DNA of 20,858 bases, from IMG/VR virus record IMGVR_UViG_3300019776_000623, positions 1 to 20,858 of that record. One strand, 5' to 3'. Positions within the stretch are counted from its first letter, which is position 1. Each line of letters starts with the position of its first letter. Both the position numbers and the translations under genes were made by a program. The notes beneath the pieces were generated by a model, which saw only the letters and a program-made list of their open reading frames with translations, had not been told where the DNA came from and did not search any database. Positions 1 to 8,087 of this stretch are shown here, one piece after another. Source of the DNA: a virus.

Positions 1-279
1 AGCTTCAAGCCCTTCAGTATTCTTAATCCTGTCAAACTCCATCATATCTCTTTGATGGCCTGCATTAATATTTACTGAGTACTCTTGGCGCAGTTTATCG
101 GCTCTGTCAAATCTTTTATTAGCTGCATAAGCTGAGAGCATACCAGCAAGTATATGTAATGGTGATGTTGCTTGCCCACTCATAGCAGGGCCAAAAGCCA
201 TTTGCTGAGCAAGAGCCGCCATCATTTGTTCTCGCTGTATCCTAGACTGAGCTAGATCATAGTTATAATCTTTTGTCAT
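1..279 (-). CDS. Phage virion protein, partial (tail/internal protein)
   Basis: Partial gene: the 5' end is inside the window (ATG at 279, AGGG Shine-Dalgarno about 10 bases upstream) and the 3' end is cut by the window edge; 93 codons are visible. The product starts MTKDYNYDLAQSRIQREQMM and is alanine- and glutamine-rich, mostly helical, with no signal peptide or catalytic motif. It follows the preceding gene's stop by 11 bases, so it belongs to the late virion operon. In P22-like phages this position, after the neck and hub genes, holds ejected internal or tail proteins, and the Ala/Gln-rich helical composition fits that. Function is inferred from position only; I recognise no specific family. 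Confidence 0.75.
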   Translation of the reverse strand, partial: MTKDYNYDLAQSRIQREQMMAALAQQMAFGPAMSGQATSPLHILAGMLSAYAANKRFDRADKLRQEYSVNINAGHQRDMMEFDRIKNTEGLEA

Positions 280-290
280 AATATTTATCC

Positions 291-1595
291 CTATTTCATC
301 ATCCCATAAGCCAGTATACCAGAACTTCCAAGGTTAGTAGCCCCACCCATTAATGATTGCCAAGCTGCCAAGTCACCTTGATAGGAATTATAAACAGCAC
401 TCATTAAATCAGCTGGAATTACTTGTTGCCCCCCACCTATACCAGGTTGGAATTGAGGTTTATCTACCATAGCTCCTGTTCTAAGAGCATTAAGTTCATT
501 CAAGCTTTGATCTCTAACTCCAAACTGCTCACTAAGTGCATTGCCTCTGCTAGAGTTATAAGTATTCATAAAATTAGCAAACATATTAGCTAAAGTTGCA
601 TTCTGAGCATTTTCAACTCCATACATACCCTGTAAAGTTTGACCAGTTCCAGAAGATAGTCCAAGAGCTGCAAGAGCTTCTTGAGTAGCCAGCTGCCTTT
701 TAAAGTTTTCTTCACTAACTCCCTGCTGCCTAGCTCCCATCTGCATACCAAACATTCTTTGCATAGCGTCAAGGCCTTGCTCAACTGAAGACCTTCTAGC
801 ATTTTCATAAGCATCATTCTTAGCAAAGTTAAAATTCTGAAATTCCCTGTTATAAGCCTCACTACCCTCAGTTATACCTTTAGCCGCCAGCATGGCTCGC
901 ATTTTATCTTCAGATATATTAAATTGCGGGTCAAGCCTAGAAGTATATCTCCCATAAATAGCATTTTCCATAGCAGTTCTAGCAGCTTCATTAGAACCTG
1001 GCATAGCCGGAGTATTATTATAGTCAAAAGGTGTTGAATAGGTATCTTCCAGCCGACCTAGCTGTGAATCTAAGAGATTAGAAGCATTGCCATAATTTCC
1101 CTGAGCTTTATTTAAATCTCCGCTAACATCAGTAAATCTACCTTCCAAATCCTTTAAAACTTCATCTGGATTTTTTCTATCAGGTAGAGAGTTTAAATCT
1201 ACAGAATTAGCAAATAGCTTATTAACACCTCCTAGAGAATTTCTAATAGCCTCTTCAAGACCTTTGCTAGTCTCTAACTGACTATTTATAAGCTCTAAAA
1301 TTCTAGGATCATAAGTCTCAGTTGAACTATATCTATCTTGATCATAACCAAAATCCTCTTTCTTAGGCGCTGTCGAAGCATCCGTATTTCCAGAAGCTCT
1401 CCAAGCATCTAAGGCAGCATTATAGTCAGCTTCTTTAAAGTCTGGCCCTCCTTGATCCCAGGTAAGAGACCCAAAAGGATTATACTGATCGTAATGATCT
1501 AACTTAGTCCCTAGTCTAGCTGAAGCATCATTTATCTGCCCCTGGGCTGCAGCAACTTTATAAGGGTTAGGCGATTTAGGCTTAAATAGTCCCAT
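291..1595 (-). CDS. Putative tail or internal virion protein (434 aa)
   Basis: Starts at ATG 1595, with AGAGGTAATT just before it. Product of 434 aa. The N-terminus (MGLFKPKSPNPYKVAAAQG, then YNPFGSLTW) is a pattern I associate with phage minor structural proteins encoded after the neck genes. The middle is helical and polar with many Q, N and A residues. The stretch RYTSRLDPQFNISEDKMRAM, then AKGITEGSEAY, is the most family-like part. The C-terminal 80 residues are Gly/Ser/Ala-rich and low in charge. There are no transmembrane segments or enzyme motifs. It starts 2 bases after the acetyltransferase gene's stop, so translation is probably coupled. Likely role: a virion component that acts in tail assembly or DNA ejection. 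The virion assignment is fairly safe; the exact role is inference. Confidence 0.8.
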   Translation of the reverse strand: MGLFKPKSPNPYKVAAAQGQINDASARLGTKLDHYDQYNPFGSLTWDQGGPDFKEADYNAALDAWRASGNTDASTAPKKEDFGYDQDRYSSTETYDPRILELINSQLETSKGLEEAIRNSLGGVNKLFANSVDLNSLPDRKNPDEVLKDLEGRFTDVSGDLNKAQGNYGNASNLLDSQLGRLEDTYSTPFDYNNTPAMPGSNEAARTAMENAIYGRYTSRLDPQFNISEDKMRAMLAAKGITEGSEAYNREFQNFNFAKNDAYENARRSSVEQGLDAMQRMFGMQMGARQQGVSEENFKRQLATQEALAALGLSSGTGQTLQGMYGVENAQNATLANMFANFMNTYNSSRGNALSEQFGVRDQSLNELNALRTGAMVDKPQFQPGIGGGQQVIPADLMSAVYNSYQGDLAAWQSLMGGATNLGSSGILAYGMMK

Positions 1596-1597
1596 AA

Positions 1598-2020
1598 TTA
1601 CCTCTTAAATATTTTGCTGAAATCAACATTTCTTCTTAAAAGCCCCATTATAATACCTTTTCCAGTTCCATAATCTTCCATAACCCCTTCCACCTTAAAC
1701 CCTATTCGCAAATTTAACTTTATAGACCTTAAATTACTAGCATCTACTATTGCTGTAATTCGTTTATTACCTAGTTCTGTAAAAGCTAGACTTAGAGCTG
1801 ATATTATAAGTTCCTTTGTACACCATTTTGATAGGAACCCATAAGAAGCTGCAAAGCAATTTCCAGACTCATTTGAGTCAAAAAAGAATACACCGGCAAT
1901 TTCACCGCTATCTGTCGCGCTATAGACGAATTTTGACTGCTCTGGATTAACCTCTACAGCAGTTTTAATTCCAAACATCATTTCCAAAACTTTAGGATTC
2001 TGATCTTTATAGACTTTCAT
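1598..2020 (-). CDS. GNAT-family N-acetyltransferase in the tail module
   Basis: A 140-aa protein of the GNAT fold, which transfers acetyl from acetyl-CoA to an amine. The C-terminal half carries the usual signature: LSLAFTELGNKRITAIVDA, then N..SIKLNLRIGFKVEGVME (roughly residues 75-118), where the N..S..L..R.GF..EG pattern forms the late beta-strand and helix of the fold. The N-terminal half is divergent. Length is normal for a minimal GNAT protein. Its ATG shares one base with the upstream stop (TGATG), and AGGTGGG lies about 8 bases before it, so it is translated with the tail genes. The substrate cannot be read from the sequence; a virion protein, host surface group or host protein are all possible. 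Acetyltransferases occur in the structural modules of other podoviruses, so the placement is not unique. Confidence 0.85.
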   Translation of the reverse strand: MKVYKDQNPKVLEMMFGIKTAVEVNPEQSKFVYSATDSGEIAGVFFFDSNESGNCFAASYGFLSKWCTKELIISALSLAFTELGNKRITAIVDASNLRSIKLNLRIGFKVEGVMEDYGTGKGIIMGLLRRNVDFSKIFKR

Positions 2021-3609
2021 CAGAAAATCCCACCTTTCTGCAATATTAAGTTTGTAGTTATCCAGGATACTGATAGTCCAGCACTTTCAAATTTCATCCT
2101 AACGGCTAATTTTTTACCTGGCTTATGATTTACAGAAATCCACTCTGTTATAGTTCTACTTCCAGCAGCCCATACGGCATCATCAAATAAAGCTGAATCA
2201 TAAAGAGCTTGAGCATTTGCATAATTAATATTAGAACCTGTTAGAGATGAATCTTCGAAATCTGCATCTATACCCATCATTATATCTAAACTCCCAGTAC
2301 CTTGAAAGATGGGTTGAAGCAAGGTTATTCTACTTAAACTTAAATTAGAAACTTTCCCAAAGGCTGTTTTAGCTCTAACAGTAATAGCCCCACCTTCATC
2401 ATAATAACCTGTCCAGGCTTTATAGACTTTATTATGATTTCCAAAATACAGATCTCCATCATGTTCAACCCAAACTTCGCTATTCTGGCCTGTAAATCTA
2501 CACCAAGCTCCAGTCTGAGTATTCATAACAAACTGATAGCTGTAAAAAGCCCCTAAATCTTGCCTATTGACTATAGGTACATTTACCAAAAATAAGCTAG
2601 CTGATGGATATGATATAGCCTGCCACCCAGGTAAATCTCTATAACTTGATGAAAAGTCTATCCAAGCCTTTGAGATTTTATCTGAAATTGCATAAGATTT
2701 ACTTACAGAAGCATATACAAGAGCCTTTGAAAGTGGAAAAGCACCTTGAACAGTTAGAACTATTAAATCCCCACCAAACTTACAGAAGCATTTTCTTGAA
2801 AGTGGTTGGCCTATAAAATACAATCCTACTAATTCCCAAGTATTTGCACTTGATGGATCTGTACCTGCGAAAATAGCTACCTCACCTTCTGAAGTTATAG
2901 CTACAAAATAATCATCACTCCCAGAACCTCCATCAAGAGTCCAAGACTCAGTTGCCATTAAATACCCGCCTTTCTTAAAAATAGCTCCCATTGGATATTC
3001 AGAAGCTGCTCCGGCTATACTAACAGCAGGTAGGTAGTAGAATGATAAAGAATCTTGCTTACAGAGATAGATTCTAGCTTTATGCAAACTTACATTAGTT
3101 ACGTCTTCAGAAGTTATTCCAGTTAATGCCGGGCTTGACCCAGAGTCTAACAAAGTCCAAGTAGAACCATTGAAAATCCTGCTTTTATCAACTCCATTAC
3201 AGCACCAAATGAAAGATCCTCCAGCTGTTGTAACATTGATAGACTGCCAATAACGATTAGTACACGCAGAAGAAATCGCACTTATAGTTCCCCCAGCTGA
3301 AACATCATAAATACCATCCTCAAGTCCAGCAAATAATTTTACGCCCCCTGAAGGCGGGCTGTAAGACATTAAAGCCCCTACATTATGAGGGGAACTTGCG
3401 TCTATATCTGCTGGAAGAGTTGCAAAGAGTTCAAAACCTTTTCTTAGAGTTACATCGCCAGGACGTGGGAAAAAGTTATCAAGAACTATAGCATCTGTCA
3501 CCTTCATAGAAGCTATTGGATCTCTTGCATTCCATCCGCCAGTAGGCGCAGGAAATTCCCCAGGAAATGAGGTTCCTTGCTGATCTCTTTGTATTAACTG
3601 ATTTCTCAT
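2020..3609 (-). CDS. Tail hub/stabilization protein, P22 gp10-like (putative)
   Basis: A 529-aa, beta-rich protein with many aromatic and Gly/Ser residues and almost no long helices. The N-terminus contains PAPTGGWNARDPIASM, then VLDNFFPRPGDVTLRKGFE, the opening typical of podoviral tail-hub proteins that plug the neck below the portal. The body shows repeated short strands (for example LFAGLEDGIYDVS, FIWCCNGVDKSRIFNGSTW, YFVAITSEGEVAIFAGTDP), as expected of a beta-propeller-like fold. The C-terminus (LSVSWITTNLILQKGGIF) also looks like the end of a beta-sheet domain. The start codon overlaps the adaptor gene's stop by 4 bases (ATGA), so the two are translationally coupled, as in P22 gp4-gp10. 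The functional name is inferred from position and general pattern, not from an alignment. Confidence 0.8.
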   Translation of the reverse strand: MRNQLIQRDQQGTSFPGEFPAPTGGWNARDPIASMKVTDAIVLDNFFPRPGDVTLRKGFELFATLPADIDASSPHNVGALMSYSPPSGGVKLFAGLEDGIYDVSAGGTISAISSACTNRYWQSINVTTAGGSFIWCCNGVDKSRIFNGSTWTLLDSGSSPALTGITSEDVTNVSLHKARIYLCKQDSLSFYYLPAVSIAGAASEYPMGAIFKKGGYLMATESWTLDGGSGSDDYFVAITSEGEVAIFAGTDPSSANTWELVGLYFIGQPLSRKCFCKFGGDLIVLTVQGAFPLSKALVYASVSKSYAISDKISKAWIDFSSSYRDLPGWQAISYPSASLFLVNVPIVNRQDLGAFYSYQFVMNTQTGAWCRFTGQNSEVWVEHDGDLYFGNHNKVYKAWTGYYDEGGAITVRAKTAFGKVSNLSLSRITLLQPIFQGTGSLDIMMGIDADFEDSSLTGSNINYANAQALYDSALFDDAVWAAGSRTITEWISVNHKPGKKLAVRMKFESAGLSVSWITTNLILQKGGIF

Positions 3610-4307
3610 GATATTATTAAAGGTACTGTTATGGAAGGCTTAAGACCTCTCTCAACAGAACCTCCATTTAGATTTAGAGTTGCTGGGACTCTTTCTCTAG
3701 CTAATATAGTTTCTAGAGCATTTGAAAATTGAAGGCCAGCAGAAGCAGAGGGCAGACCTTTAGTCTCTAGCCATCGCCATCTTAAACCTAACAATAACAA
3801 TCTATCTGGGATTAAGCAGGTATCTGTATCTACACTAAAATATTCTTTAAGAGAATTATTAGCAGCTACTACTACAAATTTTTGATACTCAAATGTTATA
3901 GTTTCCCCTGCTGCTGGGGCTGGCAGTAAATATAATGAATTAGACATAATTCTATATCTAGGGAATCCAGCAGTAACTCCAAGTGATTTCTGATTTTGCC
4001 AGTCACTTTCACTAATAGGTCCACTTACTTGAACTTTTCTGGTTCGATTCCACATAGACCCTGGAATCATTTTGACATAACTAGGAGCTAAAGTTGATAA
4101 AGCCCCTTGAAGTTCAGCGGCTAATGTAGTTACTGTAGCTTCTGCCCTGATAGCCTGTAAATTTCCGTAATCTACAGTATCATACAGAAGCTCATTGAGA
4201 ATTTCTAGGATTTGTAAAACGTGATCGTCAGTAGAAGTTGCTACTGCTGTAGGGACTTTGAGTTGATTCCTTCTACAGAAAGAACTAACTAGAGTTAATA
4301 AATTCAT
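3606..4307 (-). CDS. Head-tail adaptor / neck protein, P22 gp4-like (putative)
   Basis: A 233-aa protein. The N-terminal 55 residues form a helical bundle (MNLLTLVSSFCRRNQLKVP, then ILEILNELLYDTVDYGNLQ) like the helical core of head-completion adaptors that dock under the portal ring. The central part has the phrase MWNRTRKVQVSGPISESDW, then PRYRI and LYLLPAPAAGETITFEYQK, a beta-sandwich insertion common in podoviral neck or tail-tube proteins. The C-terminus returns to helices (LLLLGLRWRWLETKGLP, then ALETILARERVP). The gene sits between the capsid block and the hub protein and overlaps the latter by ATGA, matching where a gp4-like adaptor belongs. No metal or active-site motif is seen. The adaptor role is inferred from fold pattern and order. 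Confidence 0.8.
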   Translation of the reverse strand: MNLLTLVSSFCRRNQLKVPTAVATSTDDHVLQILEILNELLYDTVDYGNLQAIRAEATVTTLAAELQGALSTLAPSYVKMIPGSMWNRTRKVQVSGPISESDWQNQKSLGVTAGFPRYRIMSNSLYLLPAPAAGETITFEYQKFVVVAANNSLKEYFSVDTDTCLIPDRLLLLGLRWRWLETKGLPSASAGLQFSNALETILARERVPATLNLNGGSVERGLKPSITVPLIIS

Positions 4308-4325
4308 CTGACGACCTCTTCATAA

Positions 4326-4931
4326 CTATTTTACGGAATTTGGTTTTTTACTCTCTAAGCCTTCAACTTGAGCTTTTAGTAACTTTACTTGTTCTTCCAG
4401 CTCTTTATTACGTTCCAGAAGGCCGTCACGCTCTGTACGCAATTTTTCCAGTTCCATTGTTACCTTACCATTGTCTTGGGAAGATTTCAACCATGCTTCT
4501 GCACGTTGTTTTAAAATTCTTGCGCCAGCTGGCATTGACCTGAGCATGTCATCCGTCAGTGATGCTAAATCTTCGATAGTATAAATTTTAGCAGATTTCA
4601 AATTAGCTACATCAGCGGGTGAAAGTGTAGTCATCAGGCCTACTGGAGTTCCCATTCTAGGAAGTACTAAACCTTCTTTGAAGTCGGCAAAGGCTCTTTT
4701 AAAATACTCTACCCACTCACGAGGGAATCTACCAGCTCTGCTCTGCATTGCTATATAGTCTAACCAGTCTTGAGCTGGCCTTTCTACGACATCTTTACCA
4801 CCGAAAGGCATTATGTGAGCAAAAATAACATCCTTTACAGTATAATGGCCATTAGCTATAGAAGCTTCCCTATCTTCTTCCTGGTGTAAAATAAACTCTA
4901 CAAACGGCGGGCGATCTTCTTGCAGTTCCAT
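4326..4931 (-). CDS. Conserved phage structural-module protein with C-terminal coiled coil
   Basis: A 201-aa protein. The first 80 residues (PPFVEFILHQEEDREASIAN, then GHYTVKDVIFAHIMPFGGKD and RPAQDWLDYIAM) form a unit I recognise as a phage family next to capsid genes, with unknown function. Residues about 104-145 (LSPADVANLKSAKIYTIEDL, then MLRSMPAGARILKQRAEAWL) look like a helix-hairpin-helix segment. The last 45 residues are a heptad-like coiled coil (MELEKLRTERDGLLERNKEL onward) with a Lys/Pro tail. The gene starts directly after a strong terminator-like hairpin, with its AAGGAG Shine-Dalgarno touching the T tract, so it is the first gene of the neck-tail block and depends on read-through from the capsid genes unless it has an unseen promoter. 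A minor head or assembly role is likely. Confidence 0.8.
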   Translation of the reverse strand: MELQEDRPPFVEFILHQEEDREASIANGHYTVKDVIFAHIMPFGGKDVVERPAQDWLDYIAMQSRAGRFPREWVEYFKRAFADFKEGLVLPRMGTPVGLMTTLSPADVANLKSAKIYTIEDLASLTDDMLRSMPAGARILKQRAEAWLKSSQDNGKVTMELEKLRTERDGLLERNKELEEQVKLLKAQVEGLESKKPNSVK

Positions 4932-4944
4932 AGTAAATCTCCTT

Positions 4945-4983
4945 AAAAATAAGGCTGATAAAATTTTAAATCTTACCAGCCTT
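4945..4983 (-). terminator. Intrinsic terminator between capsid and neck-tail genes
   Basis: On the minus strand AAGGCTG pairs perfectly with CAGCCTT (4951-4957 with 4977-4983). The inner bases GTAAGATT and AATTTTAT extend the helix to about 15 bp (two G-T pairs) around a 3-base loop. The stem is followed by ATTTTT. This is a canonical rho-independent terminator after the decoration gene. The ribosome binding site of the next gene begins immediately after the T run, so it should cut but probably not abolish expression of the downstream tail genes. Confidence 0.8.
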
Positions 4984-5013
4984 TATGTAAATTACAACAG
5001 TTTAAACTTAAGA

Positions 5014-5502
5014 TTAGACAATCAAATCATTACCATTACAGCTAGGATAAGCTATTTGGCAAATTGCATATCCGGCTGAAGGCGTACCATCTGCAGATTT
5101 GAATCGAGCATTATCTACCTTATCCCCAGCAACGTTAGCATCATCTACAGTACCTGCAGTCGCCGTTAAAAATACGTCACCATTATCGGCTACTGTACCA
5201 GCTTTAATAACAGCTGCCCCAAAGATTTGATACCAACCATACTGGCTAGCCACATTTGCCGACATAGCTACTGCAGCAGGGCCTCGAGATCCTGCAACAG
5301 CCCTGACAGTTAGGTTGCCATACTCTTCGTAAACTACCAGTTCGCCAACAGCTGTGGATGCCAAACCTTTCAGATAGATAAACTCCCCTTCACCATAAGT
5401 TTCATCATAAGCTTTAACTCTAGTACCTATAGGGTGCATTTGCTCTGTGGAAGTATCTGCGATAGGTTGAGCACCTACCAGGCTTGTAATCATATAAGTC
5501 AT
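5014..5502 (-). CDS. Putative capsid decoration / head protein
   Basis: A 162-aa beta-rich protein encoded immediately after the major capsid gene, the usual place for a decoration protein. The sequence has GEGEFIYLKGLASTAVGELV, then RGPAAVAMSANVASQYGWYQ, followed by Gly/Ala/Val-rich strands (IFGAAVIKAGTVADNGDVFL). This pattern recurs in short proteins beside phage coat genes. Codons are comparatively regular and the Shine-Dalgarno is strong (AAAGGAG, 5 bases before ATG), consistent with the high copy number of a capsid surface protein. No cysteine-based metal site and no membrane segment. A minor head protein is the alternative. The 63 bases between it and the capsid gene hold a hairpin listed separately. 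Confidence 0.75.
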   Translation of the reverse strand: MTYMITSLVGAQPIADTSTEQMHPIGTRVKAYDETYGEGEFIYLKGLASTAVGELVVYEEYGNLTVRAVAGSRGPAAVAMSANVASQYGWYQIFGAAVIKAGTVADNGDVFLTATAGTVDDANVAGDKVDNARFKSADGTPSAGYAICQIAYPSCNGNDLIV

Positions 5503-5525
5503 TTTAACTCCTTTAATATATAAAA

Positions 5526-5565
5526 TTATCCATTGGGATTACAATTGTGTAATCCCTTGGGAAAA
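5526..5565. repeat. Intergenic hairpin D (ATTAC-loop-GTAAT family)
   Basis: GGGATTACA (5535-5543) pairs with TGTAATCCC (5548-5556) around ATTG. A 3-by-3 internal loop separates this from an outer stem, TTATCC (5526-5531) against GGAAAA (5560-5565), with one mismatch. It starts one base past the coat gene's stop, in the gap before the decoration gene. The core ATTAC, 6-base loop, GTAAT is shared with hairpins near 14307, 14871 and 16959. In the late transcript it could stabilise the coat mRNA end or act as a processing site; there is no T tract, so it is not a standard terminator. Confidence 0.65.
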
Positions 5566-6543
5566 TTAAGCCTTCAATACACCCTGAGTACGTCTGGAAG
5601 AACATACCAAATTACCCATCCAAATAGCTGGAATAACTACAGCATCTTGATTGGTAGGACGAATATCATCAAGGACTGTAATATCAGCATCTGGATGAAC
5701 TGCCAGACGTAAATTATCGGTATTGATAAAGTACATATGAGAAGCTGGAATACCAGAATCACCGTCATAGACTACTTTAGCATTTTTATATCTTAAAGAG
5801 ATAAATCCGCCTTGAGCAGTATCTGAATCTGTATAACGTTTAACACTCACCTGAGAAGTTTCAAAATAAGTGTAATATACAGTATCAGCTACAATCAGAT
5901 CTGGACTATCATTACCAATAGTACATGCAAGCCATAATGGTAACATCAGAGATTCGATTGTAGAAGCGCTTGGTGTAATAGCCCCACCACCCTGCAAAGG
6001 TGCAGCAGCTGACTGAACTATATTACGCCAAAAAGCATTAGTAGATGTAGCCGCATTAATACCACCTACAGTACCTTGACCGCTATCAGCAATAATACTT
6101 TGAAGGCCATTGATTTGATTAGAAAGTGTACCATCACTATATAAATCGCTTGAGAAGTTATTCTTGAATGATTTAATAGCATTTTGAGTGCGAGTCTTAA
6201 CTAAATCTAAAAAGGCATTTTTACCTTTATTGATTCGCATTTCTCGCCCACTTGCAGTTACATGAACAGCTGCTTGACGCCAGCTAAATTCGGCTGAGGT
6301 AATTACGTCAGATGCTTGGATGTTTAAAGAATCATACCCAGAGTATCTTTGATAAGTACCATTTTCAGCGTATTCAAGAGGCTCGACAATAGTCAAGCCC
6401 CCATCAACCATACGCATACGGCCTTTCTGAGTCATAACAGCTAGTAATGCATTGTTTTGGGATATGTTATCTTTAATACTTTTCCTGTGATCTCTGAAAG
6501 TTGTAGAGACCAATTCTGTAAAAGTTGAGTTTGGAGAAGGCAT
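5566..6543 (-). CDS. Major capsid protein
   Basis: A 325-aa coat protein. Its N-terminal third, with LTIVEPLEYAENGTYQRYSG, then YDSLNIQASDVITSAEFSWR and QAAVHVTASGREMRIN, matches a pattern common to coat proteins of many phages. The later part contains NGLQSIIADSGQGTVGGINA, then TNAFWRN and a C-terminal DDIRPTNQDAVVIPAIWMGN. The size and the position after a scaffold-like gene and before a decoration-like gene support the call; the HK97 fold is assumed from that. By hand count, about 11 of 16 arginines use CGN codons, whereas neighbours mostly use AGA/AGG, as expected for the most abundant virion protein. The start has AAGGAAG about 7 bases upstream. Confidence 0.9.
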   Translation of the reverse strand: MPSPNSTFTELVSTTFRDHRKSIKDNISQNNALLAVMTQKGRMRMVDGGLTIVEPLEYAENGTYQRYSGYDSLNIQASDVITSAEFSWRQAAVHVTASGREMRINKGKNAFLDLVKTRTQNAIKSFKNNFSSDLYSDGTLSNQINGLQSIIADSGQGTVGGINAATSTNAFWRNIVQSAAAPLQGGGAITPSASTIESLMLPLWLACTIGNDSPDLIVADTVYYTYFETSQVSVKRYTDSDTAQGGFISLRYKNAKVVYDGDSGIPASHMYFINTDNLRLAVHPDADITVLDDIRPTNQDAVVIPAIWMGNLVCSSRRTQGVLKA

Positions 6544-6557
6544 AATAATCTTCCTTT

Positions 6558-7667
6558 TTAAGAGTGTTTAGACATAAGTTTATCATAAGCTGCAGATAAA
6601 GTTTCATCCAGTTTACTTAGGTCTTTCTGTGTATTCGAATGAGCCTGTTTATGCGATGAATTTACATTAGCTGCTTTCTTTGCCTTAGCCTCTAAGACTT
6701 TCTGTTGCCGTTCCGCTTCAGCTTTATCTTTGGCTTCCTTGGCTATTCTGGCCTCTTCCTTAACCCTTACAACAGGGTTTAAAAGAATAGCTTTGTCATA
6801 AGCTTCCTTTAAGGTTTTTGCACCAGCTCTAATTAACAAAGTCATATCATTAGCAACATCATCGAAATAAATATTAGCCGGGTCACTGGCAAATTTCTCA
6901 ATCTCAGTTCTGATATTTGACTTTGTTGTTTCTAGTATTTGCGATTTTATAGTTTGTAATTCAGTTTTCAACTCTAAGACTGAAGGATCTTCTTGATGTT
7001 GATAAGTAGGGTCTAAGGTATTTAAGTCTATACCATAGTCAGCTGCCATCTTTAAGAACATCTGCTCTTTAGTAGCCTGAGGGGTAGATTTCAAAGATAA
7101 AGTTACATGAGCATTTAATAGTCCAGCCGCAAGATGATAAGGGTCAACATTCTGAGATGCTAAAAGCTCACTATAAGGGGCATAGACATCTAGCATCTTA
7201 CGACCTACTTCAGCATTTTCTCTGTACAGAGCTATCCCGTTATGAAAATCTTCCTCACGTTTAATAATTTCAGCTTTAACAACAGGCGGTAATTTATTCC
7301 ATTCGGAAACTGCATCATTTCTCCAAGTTTTAGGAGCCGGAGTCTCTGAAGATTCTTCTGTCTCAGATTCATCATCTTCTTTTTTATCAGTGGATTCTTT
7401 AGAGTCACTTTCAAGTGGCTTTTTACCTGAATCTTCTAAATCTCCTTCATCCGAAGTACTAGATTCATCATTTTCAGAAGATTCTTCATCCTTTTTATCG
7501 TCTGTTACAGGCTTACCAAAGAGATCTTCGCTTAAAGCTGAAGCCATTTCTTTAACATCATTACTTGAAAACCCTTCAGAATTACTAGAACTCGGAGTAG
7601 TTTTAACTTCAGATGTTACATTAGGTTGATTAGTTGCTTGACCTTCTGCAGGTGTTTGTTCTGACAT
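6558..7667 (-). CDS. Scaffold-like head assembly protein (acidic, Ser/Glu/Asp-rich)
   Basis: Start chosen at ATG 7667 (MSEQTPAEGQ) because GAGGAG lies 9 bases before it; a longer reading from 7718 would run into the upstream gene and lacks such a site. Product of 369 aa. Residues about 25-115 are an extreme low-complexity region of Ser, Glu, Asp and Lys (for example DDKKDEESSENDESSTSDEG), probably disordered. Then comes a conserved helical block, TWRNDAVSEWNKLPPVVKAE, followed by IIKREEDFHNGIALYRENAE, a pattern seen in phage proteins encoded between portal and coat. The C-terminal 100 residues are charged and helical (EARIAKEAKDKAEAERQQKV), as in scaffold coat-binding tails. Role: a temporary inner framework for procapsid assembly, inferred from composition and position. 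Confidence 0.85.
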   Translation of the reverse strand: MSEQTPAEGQATNQPNVTSEVKTTPSSSNSEGFSSNDVKEMASALSEDLFGKPVTDDKKDEESSENDESSTSDEGDLEDSGKKPLESDSKESTDKKEDDESETEESSETPAPKTWRNDAVSEWNKLPPVVKAEIIKREEDFHNGIALYRENAEVGRKMLDVYAPYSELLASQNVDPYHLAAGLLNAHVTLSLKSTPQATKEQMFLKMAADYGIDLNTLDPTYQHQEDPSVLELKTELQTIKSQILETTKSNIRTEIEKFASDPANIYFDDVANDMTLLIRAGAKTLKEAYDKAILLNPVVRVKEEARIAKEAKDKAEAERQQKVLEAKAKKAANVNSSHKQAHSNTQKDLSKLDETLSAAYDKLMSKHS

Positions 7668-7668
7668 T

Positions 7669-8085
7669 TTATACTTCTCCTCTATAATATTCAGCGGAAA
7701 CCCCGCTACTGATTTCATTAGCTAATCTTTCTAACTTCTCTGCAGGGGCAGCTTCTACAAATCTTTCTACAGAAGCGTTTATAGATTTTTCTAACTCGAT
7801 ATCCTGTTGTTTTTTCCTTTTATCAAAATCTTCCCTTTCACCAGGTTCTAAAACCCTACACCCATGAACCTTTAGATTCTCTTCGTGAGCTTTCCTGCCC
7901 TCTATAAGTTTATTAGTTATAGGGCAAGTATAAGGTTTTAAATCCCCCATAACTCTAGGGGCGGATATCTGTCTTTCTGCAACCCCACCACATCTTTTAC
8001 AAGTCTGAGGTAGGTCGTAATCAGCTATTTTAAGAAATCTTGTAAAACTGTGACCATTTGCGCATTTAAATTCATATACAGGCAT
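7669..8085 (-). CDS. FmdB-like zinc-ribbon phage protein
   Basis: A 138-aa protein that begins MPVYEFKCANGHSFTRFLK, the FmdB-family opening, followed by TCKRCGG near residues 28-34. Together C8, H12, C29 and C32 could bind one zinc ion; the first half-site is C-x3-H rather than the usual CxxC. After the ribbon comes a second block, RVMGDLKPYTCPITNKLIEG, then RKAHEENLKVHGCRVLEPGE, which recurs in phage proteins beside portal and scaffold genes. The C-terminus is helical and charged. It begins 2 bases after the portal stop and ends 1 base before the scaffold start. Function unknown; a role in head assembly or packaging, or as an early-injected regulator, is possible but not shown. Confidence 0.85.
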   Translation of the reverse strand: MPVYEFKCANGHSFTRFLKIADYDLPQTCKRCGGVAERQISAPRVMGDLKPYTCPITNKLIEGRKAHEENLKVHGCRVLEPGEREDFDKRKKQQDIELEKSINASVERFVEAAPAEKLERLANEISSGVSAEYYRGEV

Positions 8086-8087
8086 TT

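Noticed and set aside
7668-7718. Longer N-terminus for the scaffold-like protein (start at 7718)
   Set aside because: It would overlap the zinc-ribbon gene by 50 bases and has no ribosome site, whereas ATG 7667 has GAGGAG 9 bases upstream.
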